Shown here: positions 17,174 through 25,982 of the stretch, piece by piece
How positions within the stretch are numbered: the first letter of the stretch is position 1
Layout of the letters: each line of letters begins with the position of its first letter
DNA from: Cupriavidus pauculus
GTDB taxonomy: Bacteria > Pseudomonadota > Gammaproteobacteria > Burkholderiales > Burkholderiaceae
Direction: 5' to 3'
NCBI RefSeq assembly: GCF_008693385.1
Contig: NZ_CP044067.1
Span: forward strand, 2,895,501-2,959,500
Length of the DNA: 64,000 nucleotides
Notes under the pieces: generated by a model
The model's database searches: none
Told to the model about the DNA's origin: nothing
The model's input: only the letters and a program-made list of their open reading frames with translations
Position numbers and translations under genes: made by a program

Positions 17174-18388
17174 ATGGGGAAGAAGATGGGACGTGGCACC
17201 TCGTTCAATCGACGGGACATGCTTCGTATCGGCGCCGCGCTGCTCGCGTCGCCGGTGATCGAAGCAACGGCGCAGCAAGGCGGCGCATTTCGCGGACAGA
17301 TCAAGCTCGGGCAGACGATGCCCTACAGCGGTCCGGCGTCGGCGCTGAGCGCGGTTGGCAAGGTCCAGTCGCGCTACTTCCGCATGGTCAACGAGCGTGG
17401 CGGTATCAACGGACGCGAGGTGGTGCTGCTGTCGCTCGACGATGGCTACAACCCGGCCAAGGCCGTCGAGCAGACGCGCCGCCTGGTGGAGCGGGACCGT
17501 GTGCTGGCGATGTTCGGCAGCATGGGCACGGCGCAAAACGCCGCGGTACAGAAGTATCTGAACACGCGCACGGTACCGCAGCTGTTCGTGTACGCCGGCA
17601 GCGCGCGCTTTGCCGACCCGAAACAGTATCCGTGGACGGTGCCCGGCCTCACCACGTTCCCCACCGAGGCCGCGATCTATGCGGAGTACCTCAATCGCGT
17701 CAAGCCCGGTGCCAGGGTTGCCGTCCTCTATCAGAACGACGAGTTCGGCAAGGAGTACCTGGCCGCGTTTCGGCAGCGGCTGCAGGAGATCGGCAGCGCG
17801 ATGACCGTCTCCATGGCACTGACCTACGAAATCACCGCGCCCACCGTCGATTCGCAAGTGATCTCGCTGGCGGCGTCCCAGGCCGATGTGTTCCTCAACA
17901 TCACGTCCCCCAAGTTCACGAGTCAGGCGATCCGCAAGGCATCGGACCTCGGCTGGAAGCCGTTGCAGGTGGTACCCATTACCAGCAATTTCGTCGCCAC
18001 CGTGTTGCGCGCGGCCGGGCTCGAGAAATGCGTGGGCTTGATCTCTGCCACGCCGACGAAGTCGGCGGGCGATCCCGAGTGGGCCAGCGATGCCGGTTAT
18101 GTCGAATGGCTGGCTTTCATGAAGCGCTACTACCCGGAAGGCGATGTCACCGAGCAGCTGAATCTGAGCGGATACAACATCGCGGTGCTGATGGAGAAAG
18201 TCCTGCGCGACTGCGGCGACGATCTTACGGCGGCGCGCGTGCTGCGCCAGGCCACCTCGCTGCGTGACGTGGCGCTGCCGGGATTGATTCCCGGCATCAC
18301 CGTCAATACGTCGGCCGACGACTACCGCATCCTCCGCCAACTGCGGCTGCAGCGGTTTGACGGTACCCGCTGGGTCCGCATGACCTGA
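17174..18388 (+). CDS. Liv-type ABC transporter substrate-binding protein, Tat signal
   Basis: A 404-aa periplasmic receptor of the branched-chain amino acid/amide class (peripla_BP_6). The N-terminus has a twin-arginine motif (FNRRDMLRIGAALLASP), so it is probably exported folded. The mature part starts IKLGQTMPYSGPAS and contains NERGGINGREVVLLSLDDGYNP and the lobe-closing AIYAEYLNRVKPGARVAVLYQND. Members of this class often bind aromatic or heterocyclic acids and amides rather than leucine. The ATG at 17174 has GGAAG upstream; a second ATG at 17186 is also preceded by GGGGAAG. First gene of a liv operon, directly downstream of a MarR-type palindrome. Confidence 0.88.
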   Translation: MGKKMGRGTSFNRRDMLRIGAALLASPVIEATAQQGGAFRGQIKLGQTMPYSGPASALSAVGKVQSRYFRMVNERGGINGREVVLLSLDDGYNPAKAVEQTRRLVERDRVLAMFGSMGTAQNAAVQKYLNTRTVPQLFVYAGSARFADPKQYPWTVPGLTTFPTEAAIYAEYLNRVKPGARVAVLYQNDEFGKEYLAAFRQRLQEIGSAMTVSMALTYEITAPTVDSQVISLAASQADVFLNITSPKFTSQAIRKASDLGWKPLQVVPITSNFVATVLRAAGLEKCVGLISATPTKSAGDPEWASDAGYVEWLAFMKRYYPEGDVTEQLNLSGYNIAVLMEKVLRDCGDDLTAARVLRQATSLRDVALPGLIPGITVNTSADDYRILRQLRLQRFDGTRWVRMT

Positions 18389-18429
18389 GCGGCTCGTGCC
18401 TGCCCCACGCCACTATCCATGGATTCAGC

Positions 18430-19221
18430 ATGTCGATTTCCCACAAACACGACGCCGCAGCACTACTGCGCGTCAACGGCCTGTCGGTGCAGTTCGGCGG
18501 CACGCGCGCGCTGGACGCCGTGAGCTTCGCCATGAAGCCGCGCACCGTGTGCGGCATCATCGGCCCGAACGGCGCCGGCAAGACCACGCTGTTCAATTGC
18601 CTGAGCCGGCTTTGCAATCCCGACACCGGCACCATTCATTTCGCCGAGCGGGACATCACGACGCTCGCTCCCGAAGGCATTGCCGCAGCGGGCATCGCCA
18701 GAACGTTTCAGAACGTCGCGCTGTTCGATCGGCAGACGGTGCGGGCCAACGTGGAAGCCGGATGCTATCGGCATGTCCACGGCGGCACGCTCTCCCATCT
18801 GTTCGGATTGCGCCGGGCGAGCGACGCGATGGGCGACATCAGGGCGCGCGTTGGCGCACTGCTCGACATGACGCGACTGGCGGACATCGCCGATCGCCTC
18901 GTGGCGGATCTGTCCTTCGGTACGCGCAAACGCGTGGAGCTTGCCCGCGCGTTGGCGATGGAGCCACGCCTGCTCTTGCTCGACGAACCCGCGGCAGGCC
19001 TCAACTTCGAAGAGGTGGGCGAACTCGAGGCGTGGATTCGCCATATCAGCCGCGAGCTGGGCATTGCAGTGCTGCTCATCGAGCACCACATGAACCTTGT
19101 GATGCGCGTCTCCGACCAGGTGATCGGTCTGGAGTTCGGCCGCGTGATGGCGGATGGCACGCCGCACGAAGTGGCCAACCATCCGGAGGTCATCCGGGCT
19201 TACCTCGGGGATCACGCATGA
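18430..19221 (+). CDS. livG: ABC transporter ATPase, LivG type
   Basis: A 263-aa nucleotide-binding subunit of the first liv transporter, energising uptake of the ligand bound by the upstream receptor. Walker A is GPNGAGKTTLF, the signature region is LSFGTRKRVELARALA (a variant of the usual LSGGQ), and Walker B is LLLLDEPAAGLN, with the H-loop in LLIEHHMNLVM. The LivG-specific C-terminal extension ending HPEVIRAYLGDHA is present. It starts 41 bp after the receptor gene, and its stop codon overlaps the start of the LivF-type gene (ATGA). Confidence 0.92.
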   Translation: MSISHKHDAAALLRVNGLSVQFGGTRALDAVSFAMKPRTVCGIIGPNGAGKTTLFNCLSRLCNPDTGTIHFAERDITTLAPEGIAAAGIARTFQNVALFDRQTVRANVEAGCYRHVHGGTLSHLFGLRRASDAMGDIRARVGALLDMTRLADIADRLVADLSFGTRKRVELARALAMEPRLLLLDEPAAGLNFEEVGELEAWIRHISRELGIAVLLIEHHMNLVMRVSDQVIGLEFGRVMADGTPHEVANHPEVIRAYLGDHA

Positions 19222-19955
19222 CATCCATACTTGCGGTGCGGAACCTGAATGCCGCCTACCGTTCGCTGGCGGTGCTCAGCGACGTGTCGATCGATGTGCC
19301 AGAGGGCGGCATGACGGCACTGCTCGGTGCCAATGGGGCGGGCAAGACCACGCTGCTTCGGTCCATCAGCAATGTGCTGGTGCGGGCCACGGGAGAGATC
19401 ACGTTCGATGGCCGGCGCATCGACGGTCAGTCCTGCGATGCCATCGCACGCGCGGGCATCGCCCATGTGCCCGACGGACGCGGCACCTTCAGCCAGCTAT
19501 CGGTCGAGGAGAACCTGTGCCTCGGCGCGATCTCGCGCCGCGACAAGGCCGCATGGCAGCGCGACATGGCACGTATGTACGAGTACTTTCCGCGCCTGCA
19601 CGAGTACCGGCGCAAGCCCGCCGGCCTGATGAGCGGCGGCGAGCAGCAGATGCTGGCCATTGCGCGCGCGCTCATGCTGGCGCCGAAGCTGCTGATGCTC
19701 GACGAGCCGTCTTTCGGCCTCGCGCCGATGATCGTGCGGCAGATCTTCGACATCCTCCGCCAGATCAACAGCCAGCGCCAGTTGAGCATCCTGCTGGTGG
19801 AGCAGAACGCAAGCCTTGCGCTCGATCTCGCCACCAATGCATACGTGCTGGAAGGAGGGCGCGTGACGATCAGCGGTCCGTCGAGCGTGTTGCGCGGCGA
19901 CGAGCGCGTGCGTCGCGCCTATCTCGGCCATCCGGAGGAGTCCGCTCATGCATGA
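19218..19955 (+). CDS. livF: ABC transporter ATPase, LivF type
   Basis: A 245-aa second nucleotide-binding subunit. Walker A is GANGAGKTTLL, signature LMSGGEQQMLAIARALM, Walker B LLMLDEPSFGLAP, H-loop LLVEQNASLALD. The start ATG at 19218 overlaps the LivG stop in ATGA, a sign of translational coupling; upstream in-frame Mets fall inside the LivG gene and were rejected. Its 3' end overlaps the LivH start by 8 bases. The canonical signature motif contrasts with the degenerate one in its LivG partner. Confidence 0.92.
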   Translation: MTSILAVRNLNAAYRSLAVLSDVSIDVPEGGMTALLGANGAGKTTLLRSISNVLVRATGEITFDGRRIDGQSCDAIARAGIAHVPDGRGTFSQLSVEENLCLGAISRRDKAAWQRDMARMYEYFPRLHEYRRKPAGLMSGGEQQMLAIARALMLAPKLLMLDEPSFGLAPMIVRQIFDILRQINSQRQLSILLVEQNASLALDLATNAYVLEGGRVTISGPSSVLRGDERVRRAYLGHPEESAHA

Positions 19956-20814
19956 ACTGTTGCACCAGATCTCCACCGGTATCGTCAACGGCTGCATCTA
20001 CGCGATGCTGGCGCTCGCACTGGTCGTGGTTTATCGGTCGACCCATCACGTGAATTTCGCGCAAGGCGAGATGGCGATGTTCAGCACATACATTGCCGCC
20101 ATCCTGATCGGCGCCGACGTGCCGTATCCCCTGGCGTTTCTGGCGTGCGTGCTGTTTGCGTTCGCCTCCGGCGCGCTGGTGGAGCGCGTGGTGATGCGGC
20201 CGCTGCATCATGCGCCCGTGCTGTCCGTCGTTACCGTGTTCGTGGCGCTGTACGTCATCGTGCAGAGTGCCGCGGGTTTGGTCTTCGGCTATGAAACCCG
20301 CAGCTTCCCCTCGCCATTCGAGGCATTGGGTACCGATGGCCTGCTCTCCGGGCACGAGGTCGGCATCCTGCTCACCACAGTGGCCGTGCTTGGCGCGATG
20401 ACCGCGTTCTTTCGCTATACCCGGCTGGGTCTGGCGATGCGTGCGGTCGCTGTGCAGCCGCTGTCGAGCCAGCTCGTTGGCATTCGCGTGAGTCGCCTGC
20501 TGATGCTGAGCTGGGGGATCGCGGGCGCGGTGGGTGCCGTGGCTGGCATGCTGGCCGCGCCGATCGTCTTCCTCGACCCGCACATGATGAGCGGCATCAT
20601 GATCTACGCGTTCGCGGCCGCGATCGTGGGCGGCATCGATAGTCCCGTGGGCGCCGTGGTCGGCGGCATTCTGCTCGGCATCTTCGAGAACCTCGCCGGC
20701 GCTTACCTCGTTGGCACCGAGCTGAAACTGACGCTCGCGCTGGTCGCGATGATCGCGGTACTGATCGTCAAGCCGCAGGGGCTCTTCGGCAGCCGCTCGG
20801 CGCAGCGGCTCTAG
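19948..20814 (+). CDS. livH: ABC transporter permease, LivH type
   Basis: A 288-aa inner-membrane permease with about eight hydrophobic segments. LivH motifs seen are ISTGIVNGCIYAMLALALVV at the N-terminus, THHVNFAQGEMAMFSTYIA, and the coupling loop GLAMRAVAVQPLSSQLVGI. The C-terminal FAAAIVGGIDSPVGAVVGG matches the family. Its start overlaps the LivF 3' end by 8 bases, supporting one operon. It pairs with the LivM-type permease that follows after 48 bp. Confidence 0.92.
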   Translation: MHELLHQISTGIVNGCIYAMLALALVVVYRSTHHVNFAQGEMAMFSTYIAAILIGADVPYPLAFLACVLFAFASGALVERVVMRPLHHAPVLSVVTVFVALYVIVQSAAGLVFGYETRSFPSPFEALGTDGLLSGHEVGILLTTVAVLGAMTAFFRYTRLGLAMRAVAVQPLSSQLVGIRVSRLLMLSWGIAGAVGAVAGMLAAPIVFLDPHMMSGIMIYAFAAAIVGGIDSPVGAVVGGILLGIFENLAGAYLVGTELKLTLALVAMIAVLIVKPQGLFGSRSAQRL

Positions 20815-20862
20815 TCCACTCCACCGCGTTTCCACCGCTCCACACTCGTTTTTACCGGAACC

Positions 20863-21882
20863 ATGTCTGACTTTTTCTCGCAAGTCTTGCGCCGCCGGGG
20901 CTCGCCCGGCAGCCTTGCCCACACGCCCCACATGCCATGGCGTGGCGTCCTGCTGGCGCTATTGCTGCTCGGCGCGGCGTGGGTCGTGCTGTCCTGCGCC
21001 ACCGGATATGTGGCATTCCAGTTCGCCCTCGTGGTCACCTATGCGGTGGCGCTGATGGGTGTGCAGTTCCTGATCGGCAGCAGCGGGCAGATCTCGCTCG
21101 GCCACGGCGCTTTCCTTGCGCTGGGCGCGTACACGGCCGCGATGCTGCTCGACAGCGGCTGGGCACCTTATTGGCTGACCATTCCCGCGGCCGGCGTAGT
21201 GGGCTACGCCGCGGGCTGGTTGTTCGGCATGCCTGCGGTGAGGCTGTCCGGCCCGTATCTGGCGCTGGCAACCTTTGCTCTGGCGCTTGCGTTGCCGCAG
21301 GTGCTCAAGCATCCGGCGCTCGAAGGCGTGACCGGCGGCGTCGCGGGCATCGGCATCGATACGCCGGCCGCTCCATACGGCCTGCCCCTCGACGCCGATC
21401 AATGGATGCTGCTGGTGGTATCGGCCTGTGCGCTGGCGGTCTATGCGATGTTGCGCCGTCTGTCGCGCGGCCCCGCGGGCATTGCGTTGCGCGCGTTGCG
21501 CGACCACCCGGCCGCCGCGCTGGCCGCCGGCGTGCCGGTGCGGCAATGGCGCGCCCGCGCATTCGCCACCAGCGCGGGCATCGTCGGCATGGCCGGCGCC
21601 ATGCATGCGCTGCTGACGCATTTCGTCTCGCCGGATGCCTTCACCGTACTGCTCTCGCTCGGACTGGTGGCGGGCGTGGTGGTCGGTGGCACCGGCCACG
21701 CCCTCGGGCCGGTGATCGGTGCGCTGTTCCTGGTGTACGTCCCGAATATCGCGGAGGAGGTATCGAAGGCCGCCACCGGGCTGATATATGGCGTGCTGAT
21801 GCTTGCCTGCGTGTTTCTGGCGCCCAATGGGCTGGCGGGTCTGCTGCCCTGGTGCCTCGGCAAGCTGCGCGCCAAACGGTAA
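20863..21882 (+). CDS. livM: ABC transporter permease, LivM type
   Basis: A 339-aa inner-membrane permease forming the heterodimeric channel with the LivH protein. Typical LivM segments are SSGQISLGHGAFLALGAYTA, the AVRLSGPYLALATFALAL block, and the coupling region IALRALRDHPAAALAAGV. The C-terminus ends in a short basic tail. The start at 20863 follows a 48-bp gap after LivH. It is followed after 29 bp by the short-chain dehydrogenase gene, likely the last gene of the operon. Confidence 0.92.
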   Translation: MSDFFSQVLRRRGSPGSLAHTPHMPWRGVLLALLLLGAAWVVLSCATGYVAFQFALVVTYAVALMGVQFLIGSSGQISLGHGAFLALGAYTAAMLLDSGWAPYWLTIPAAGVVGYAAGWLFGMPAVRLSGPYLALATFALALALPQVLKHPALEGVTGGVAGIGIDTPAAPYGLPLDADQWMLLVVSACALAVYAMLRRLSRGPAGIALRALRDHPAAALAAGVPVRQWRARAFATSAGIVGMAGAMHALLTHFVSPDAFTVLLSLGLVAGVVVGGTGHALGPVIGALFLVYVPNIAEEVSKAATGLIYGVLMLACVFLAPNGLAGLLPWCLGKLRAKR

Positions 21883-21911
21883 ACATTTCTTTCGTCGAAC
21901 AAGGAGGCACG

Positions 21912-22751
21912 ATGGATCATAAGAAACCCCTCGCGGGCAAGATTGCGGTGGTGACCGGCGGTACGCGAGGCGTGGGCAAGGGCATGGCGCTAGGGCTGGG
22001 CGAGGCCGGTGCCACGGTGTACGTCACCGGACGTACGCTACGGCAGGGCGGATCGATATGGCCGGGCAGTCTCGAAGAGACGGCCGCGGAAGTGACGCGC
22101 CTGGGCGGCGTGGGCATTCCGGTGGCCTGCGACCATGCCGACGACGATAGCGTGGCCGCACTGTTTCGGCGCGTGGCCGACGAGGCGGGCCAGCTTGACA
22201 TCCTCGTCAATAACGTCTTTGCCGCGCCGGACCGCATGCCGACCAACGTGCCGTTCTGGGAACTGCCGGCGGATCTGTGGGAGATGCTGATGCGCGTGGG
22301 ACTGCGCTCGCACTTCATCGCGAGCCGCCACGCGGCGCCGCTGATGGTGGCGCGCAAGCAGGGCCTGATCGTCAATACGTCGTCGGGCGGTGCCGTGCGC
22401 TATACGTTCAACGTACCGTTCGGTGTGCAGAAAGCGGGCGTCGACAAGATGGCCAAGGACATGGCCCACGATCTGCGCGAGCACAACGTCGCGGCGGTCG
22501 TGATCTGGCCTGGGTTCATCAAGAGCGAGAAGGTCATGGCGCAGCCGGACCGGCTGCCGCCCGCGCTTACCAAGCGCATTCTCGAACACGGCGAGACGGC
22601 ACAGTTCGCCGGGCGCGCCGTGGCGGCGCTGGCGGCCGATCCGAAGGTCATGGAAAAGTCCGGCAAGCTGCTGCTCGCTGCCGAGCTGGCAGCCGAGTAC
22701 GGCTTCACCGATATCGACGGGCGCATGCCCGAAGCGCCCTCGCGCGTCTGA
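21912..22751 (+). CDS. DHRS1-like short-chain dehydrogenase with Phe at the catalytic Tyr position
   Basis: A 279-aa Rossmann-fold SDR. The cofactor motif TGGTRGVGKG (residues 16-25) and the structural NNVF are normal. The active-site segment reads NTSSGG, then RYTFNVPFGVQKAG. Where classical SDRs and DHRS1 relatives have YxxxK, this protein has F170 with K174 retained, so the proton-donor Tyr appears to be missing. It may be inactive as a reductase, use the nearby Tyr164, or catalyse other chemistry. The start at 21912 has AAGGAGG 6 bases upstream. It is the last gene of the first liv operon and ends 4 bp from the convergent MocR gene, so it probably acts on the imported compound. Confidence 0.82.
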   Translation: MDHKKPLAGKIAVVTGGTRGVGKGMALGLGEAGATVYVTGRTLRQGGSIWPGSLEETAAEVTRLGGVGIPVACDHADDDSVAALFRRVADEAGQLDILVNNVFAAPDRMPTNVPFWELPADLWEMLMRVGLRSHFIASRHAAPLMVARKQGLIVNTSSGGAVRYTFNVPFGVQKAGVDKMAKDMAHDLREHNVAAVVIWPGFIKSEKVMAQPDRLPPALTKRILEHGETAQFAGRAVAALAADPKVMEKSGKLLLAAELAAEYGFTDIDGRMPEAPSRV

Positions 22752-22755
22752 GGGT

Positions 22756-24282
22756 TCAGACCGTTGCGATGCTGCCGGTCGGCGCGTCGCAGCGTGCCGC
22801 GTTTGCCAGCAACGCAGCCAGGCGGGCGACGCCTGGCTCTATCTGTTCCAGCGTGGTATTGGCAAATCCGATCATCAGGCCCTTGCGGCCGCCGGGGGCG
22901 TGCGCATGCTGGCTCAGTGCCTGCACCCCGAGTCCGAGCTGGGCCGCCTGTGCGGCAATGCCCGCGTCGTCGCTGCCCTGGGGGAGCGGGAGCACGAGAT
23001 GCATGCCTCCCTCGGGCGCGACGAAATCCGCGGTCACGACACCACGGCGACGCAGCGCCGCAACCAATGCCGTTTGCCGCGCCGCGTAGATGGTTCGCAT
23101 GCGGCCGATATGGCGGGCGAGGTGGCCTTCAAGGATAAAGTCCGCCGTGGCGGCCTGCTCGAGCAGCGGCACCTGAAGCTGGGTGAAACGCAAGGCGGCG
23201 CGGAATGCCGCCGCGTGCGCACCGGGTACGACCAGATAGCCAAGCCGCAGCCCTGGAAACATGATCTTGCTGAAGCTGCCGACGTAGACCACCTGCGCGG
23301 CACCGGTATCGAGTCCGCGCAGCGCGCGCAACGTGTGGCCCGCGTAGTGGAACTCGCTGTCGTAATCGTCCTCGATGATCCATGCGCCGGCACCGCGCGC
23401 CCAGGCGAGCAGATCGAGCCGACGCGACAGGCTCATGGTGATCCCGAGCGGAAACTGGTGCGACGGCGTGACGCACGCGAGGCGCGCGTCGGGCGCGAGC
23501 CGGAGGCCCGCGGCCACGTCGAGCCCTTCGTGATCGATCGGTACTGCTCGAGGATGCACGCCAGCGCCGAGCAGCGCGCCGAGCGCGTTGCGATAGCCGG
23601 GGTCCTCCACCCATGCCACGTCGCCGGGGTCCAGCAGTACCTGCGCCGCGAGCGACATGCCGCCTTGCGCGCCAGCGACGATAAGCACATCGTCCGGGTC
23701 GCACACGATGCCGCGCGACACGCCCAGGTACGACGCAATGGCGCGCCGTAGCGGCGGGTAGCCCGCCGCGCCCTTGTGGTCGAGGCTGTCGGTACCGAGC
23801 CGGTGCGCGCGGCGCGACACGATGCGGCTCCAGGTGTGCATGGGGAACTCTTCCAGCGCTGGCACACCGACGCGGAACGGTGTGTCGACCCGGGCAGCCG
23901 CCGCGGCACTCGAGGCGGCGCGCCCCGCGAGCTGCAGCATGCTGCCGGCGCGGGCCGACAACCGCGCCGAAGCCGGCCCCTGGCCAGTGGGTGGGGGCGA
24001 CTGGATGCGGTTGGACAGGCGGCGCGACACCACGGTGCCGTGGCCCACGAGCGCGCTCAGGAAGCCTTCGGCATGGAGCTGCTCGTAAGCCACCACCACG
24101 GTGTTGCGCGAGACGTTGAGCTCGTCGGCCAGGTCGCGCGTGGAGGGCAGGCGTACGCCGGGTTCGATGCGGCCGGCGAGAATCGACGTGCGGATGCTGT
24201 CGCAAAGCTGCTGGTACAGCGGCGTCGTCGATGTCCGATCGAGTTCGCTGCACCACGCGGTGGTGTCGAGCATGGAGGTCAT
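22756..24282 (-). CDS. MocR-type regulator (GntR HTH fused to aminotransferase-like domain)
   Basis: A 508-aa transcription factor of the MocR/PdxR subgroup. Residues about 15-85 are a GntR winged helix (PLYQQLCDSIRTSILAG, then LPSTRDLADELNVSRNTVV). Residues about 130-500 are a fold-type I PLP-binding aminotransferase-like domain with a probable PLP lysine in VYVGSFSKIMFPGLRLGY. Such proteins sense PLP or an amino compound rather than transaminate. It lies 28 bp downstream of the ferredoxin reductase gene on the same strand and may be carried on that transcript. The start at 24282 lacks a strong ribosome site; Met at 24273 is an alternative. Target unknown. Confidence 0.88.
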   Translation of the reverse strand: MTSMLDTTAWCSELDRTSTTPLYQQLCDSIRTSILAGRIEPGVRLPSTRDLADELNVSRNTVVVAYEQLHAEGFLSALVGHGTVVSRRLSNRIQSPPPTGQGPASARLSARAGSMLQLAGRAASSAAAAARVDTPFRVGVPALEEFPMHTWSRIVSRRAHRLGTDSLDHKGAAGYPPLRRAIASYLGVSRGIVCDPDDVLIVAGAQGGMSLAAQVLLDPGDVAWVEDPGYRNALGALLGAGVHPRAVPIDHEGLDVAAGLRLAPDARLACVTPSHQFPLGITMSLSRRLDLLAWARGAGAWIIEDDYDSEFHYAGHTLRALRGLDTGAAQVVYVGSFSKIMFPGLRLGYLVVPGAHAAAFRAALRFTQLQVPLLEQAATADFILEGHLARHIGRMRTIYAARQTALVAALRRRGVVTADFVAPEGGMHLVLPLPQGSDDAGIAAQAAQLGLGVQALSQHAHAPGGRKGLMIGFANTTLEQIEPGVARLAALLANAARCDAPTGSIATV

Positions 24283-24310
24283 GGTGGGATCCGGGACATC
24301 GGCATGGCGG

Positions 24311-25549
24311 TTATAACAGTTCGCGTAGATTTCCCAGGCAATCGGTCACTCGTTGAAACGTCAACTGCGGATCGCGTTCGACGGCGCGCTTGAGGACACG
24401 GATGTCGCGCGCCCGGTTGATGCCGATGGCCCCGATCAGGCGCCGCTCCCGTGCGTACAGATGCAGGGCTCCGCCTTCCGCATCTGTCGACACCAGCGAG
24501 CCGTCCGCGACCAGAGGTGCACCAAGGACCTGCAGATTGAAATCGAATTGATCGGACCAGAACCAGGGCACAGCGTCGCCGGCGAGTTGCGGCCCGCCGG
24601 CCTGTGGAAGCATCGCCGAGACGGCGCGTACCGCCTGGACATTGGCGTTGTTCCAGGTCTCCATGCGCACGGCGCAACCGTGCCACATACAGGGGAACTC
24701 GGCCACGTCGCCAATCGCGTAGACGTGCGGGTTGGAGGTCCGGCCGCTGGCATCCACACAGATACCGTTGCCGACCGCGAGCCCGGCGTCCACGGCCAGT
24801 TGCGCGTTGGGAATCAGCCCGATCCCGACAACGACCATGCCGACCGGGATCGTGCCGCCATCGGATAGCGTCGCGGCCGTTACGCGGCCGTCGCCATGCA
24901 GCGTCTCGATCGAGCAGCCAAGCCGGATATCGACGCCGCGGTCCCGATGCGCCATCAGAAGTTCCGTGGCAATGGGAGCGGGCAGCGAGCGGCCGCAGAG
25001 CTGCGGTCCACCCTCGATCAGCGTGGTCGCCAGGCCAGCCTGCCGCGCGGCGGCCGCAATTTCGAGTCCGATCCAGCCGCCCCCGATCACCAGCACCGGC
25101 GCTTGCGCGGCCTGGCAGTCGGCAAGCGCGGCGCGCAGGCGGCGGGCATCGTGCACCGTGCGCAGATAGTGGACGTTCGCGCTGTCCGCGCCCGCGAGCG
25201 CGAGTCTGCGCGCTTCGCCGCCCGTGGCCAGCAGCAGTTTGTCGTAGGCCATCGATGTGCCGCTACGCAGCACGACCCGTTTTTCCGCAACGTCGATACG
25301 CGATGCCATATCGGCGAGGTAGAACCGCTCGCGCGGATGCTCGGGCGTGCACAGCGTCAGCGCCTCGAGCGAGGCGGTGCCGTTGAGAAACGCCTTGGAG
25401 AGCGGCGGGCGCTCGTAGGGGTACTGGTCTTCGGCGCAGATGACTGAAGTGAAGCCGTCGTAGCCGCGTGCGCGCAGGTGGCGGAGCGACGCGCCGGCAC
25501 CTTGCCCGCCGCCGACGATGACGATGCGTTGCGGGGCGGCGGAAATCAT
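24311..25549 (-). CDS. FAD-dependent ferredoxin reductase (GR-type)
   Basis: A 412-aa NAD(P)H:ferredoxin reductase of the glutathione-reductase-like class used by three-component oxygenases. FAD motif IVIVGGGQGAGASLRHL at the N-terminus, PYERPPLSKAFL, the NAD motif VLVIGGGWIGLEIAAAA, and the second FAD motif VYAIGDVAEFP are all present. A C-terminal reductase domain with VPWFWSDQFDFNLQ follows. It should transfer electrons to the Rieske ferredoxin encoded just upstream, whose stop overlaps this start by 4 bases. A paralogue with the same organisation is encoded at 33457. The start at 25549 was chosen because earlier in-frame Mets lie within the ferredoxin gene. Confidence 0.9.
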   Translation of the reverse strand: MISAAPQRIVIVGGGQGAGASLRHLRARGYDGFTSVICAEDQYPYERPPLSKAFLNGTASLEALTLCTPEHPRERFYLADMASRIDVAEKRVVLRSGTSMAYDKLLLATGGEARRLALAGADSANVHYLRTVHDARRLRAALADCQAAQAPVLVIGGGWIGLEIAAAARQAGLATTLIEGGPQLCGRSLPAPIATELLMAHRDRGVDIRLGCSIETLHGDGRVTAATLSDGGTIPVGMVVVGIGLIPNAQLAVDAGLAVGNGICVDASGRTSNPHVYAIGDVAEFPCMWHGCAVRMETWNNANVQAVRAVSAMLPQAGGPQLAGDAVPWFWSDQFDFNLQVLGAPLVADGSLVSTDAEGGALHLYARERRLIGAIGINRARDIRVLKRAVERDPQLTFQRVTDCLGNLRELL

Positions 25550-25890
25550 GCGGACGTGACCTCGCTCGGTACCGCCACGTAGACGGCGTCGTCCTCGATG
25601 CGGACCGGGTAGGTCTTGACGTCGCATTCGGCCACGGCGAGGCACTTGCCATTGCGAACGTCGTACTTGGCGCCGTGCAGCGGGCATTCCACCACGTGGT
25701 CCTCGATAAAGCCCTCGGACAGCAGGGCGTAGGCGTGCGTGCAGACGTCATGGGTGGCAAAGACACCTTCGGGTAGCCGATACAGTGCAATCGGGATGTC
25801 GCGGAGCTTCAGCCCCTTGGGATTGCCGGGGCGCACGTCGGCAACCTGGCAGGCGCGCACCCATTCCTCGTGTTTCGTTTCGTGGTCCAT
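25546..25890 (-). CDS. Rieske-type ferredoxin
   Basis: A 114-aa soluble Rieske [2Fe-2S] ferredoxin of the bacterial dioxygenase type. Cluster ligands are the CTH motif in DVCTHAYALLSEG and CPLHG in VVECPLHGAKYD, with about the usual 16-residue spacing. The length matches BphF/NdoA-like ferredoxins (about 105 aa). It should carry electrons from the reductase at 24311 to the oxygenase at 25983. It overlaps the reductase start by 4 bases and lies 92 bp downstream of the oxygenase gene. Confidence 0.9.
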   Translation of the reverse strand: MDHETKHEEWVRACQVADVRPGNPKGLKLRDIPIALYRLPEGVFATHDVCTHAYALLSEGFIEDHVVECPLHGAKYDVRNGKCLAVAECDVKTYPVRIEDDAVYVAVPSEVTSA

Positions 25891-25982
25891 TTGCTGCGTA
25901 TTCCGATATGACAGATGCCGGTAAGGCGAACGGCGGGCGCGGGGCGGCACCCGCCAGAGCCGGCAGGTTGATGACGGGCCGC

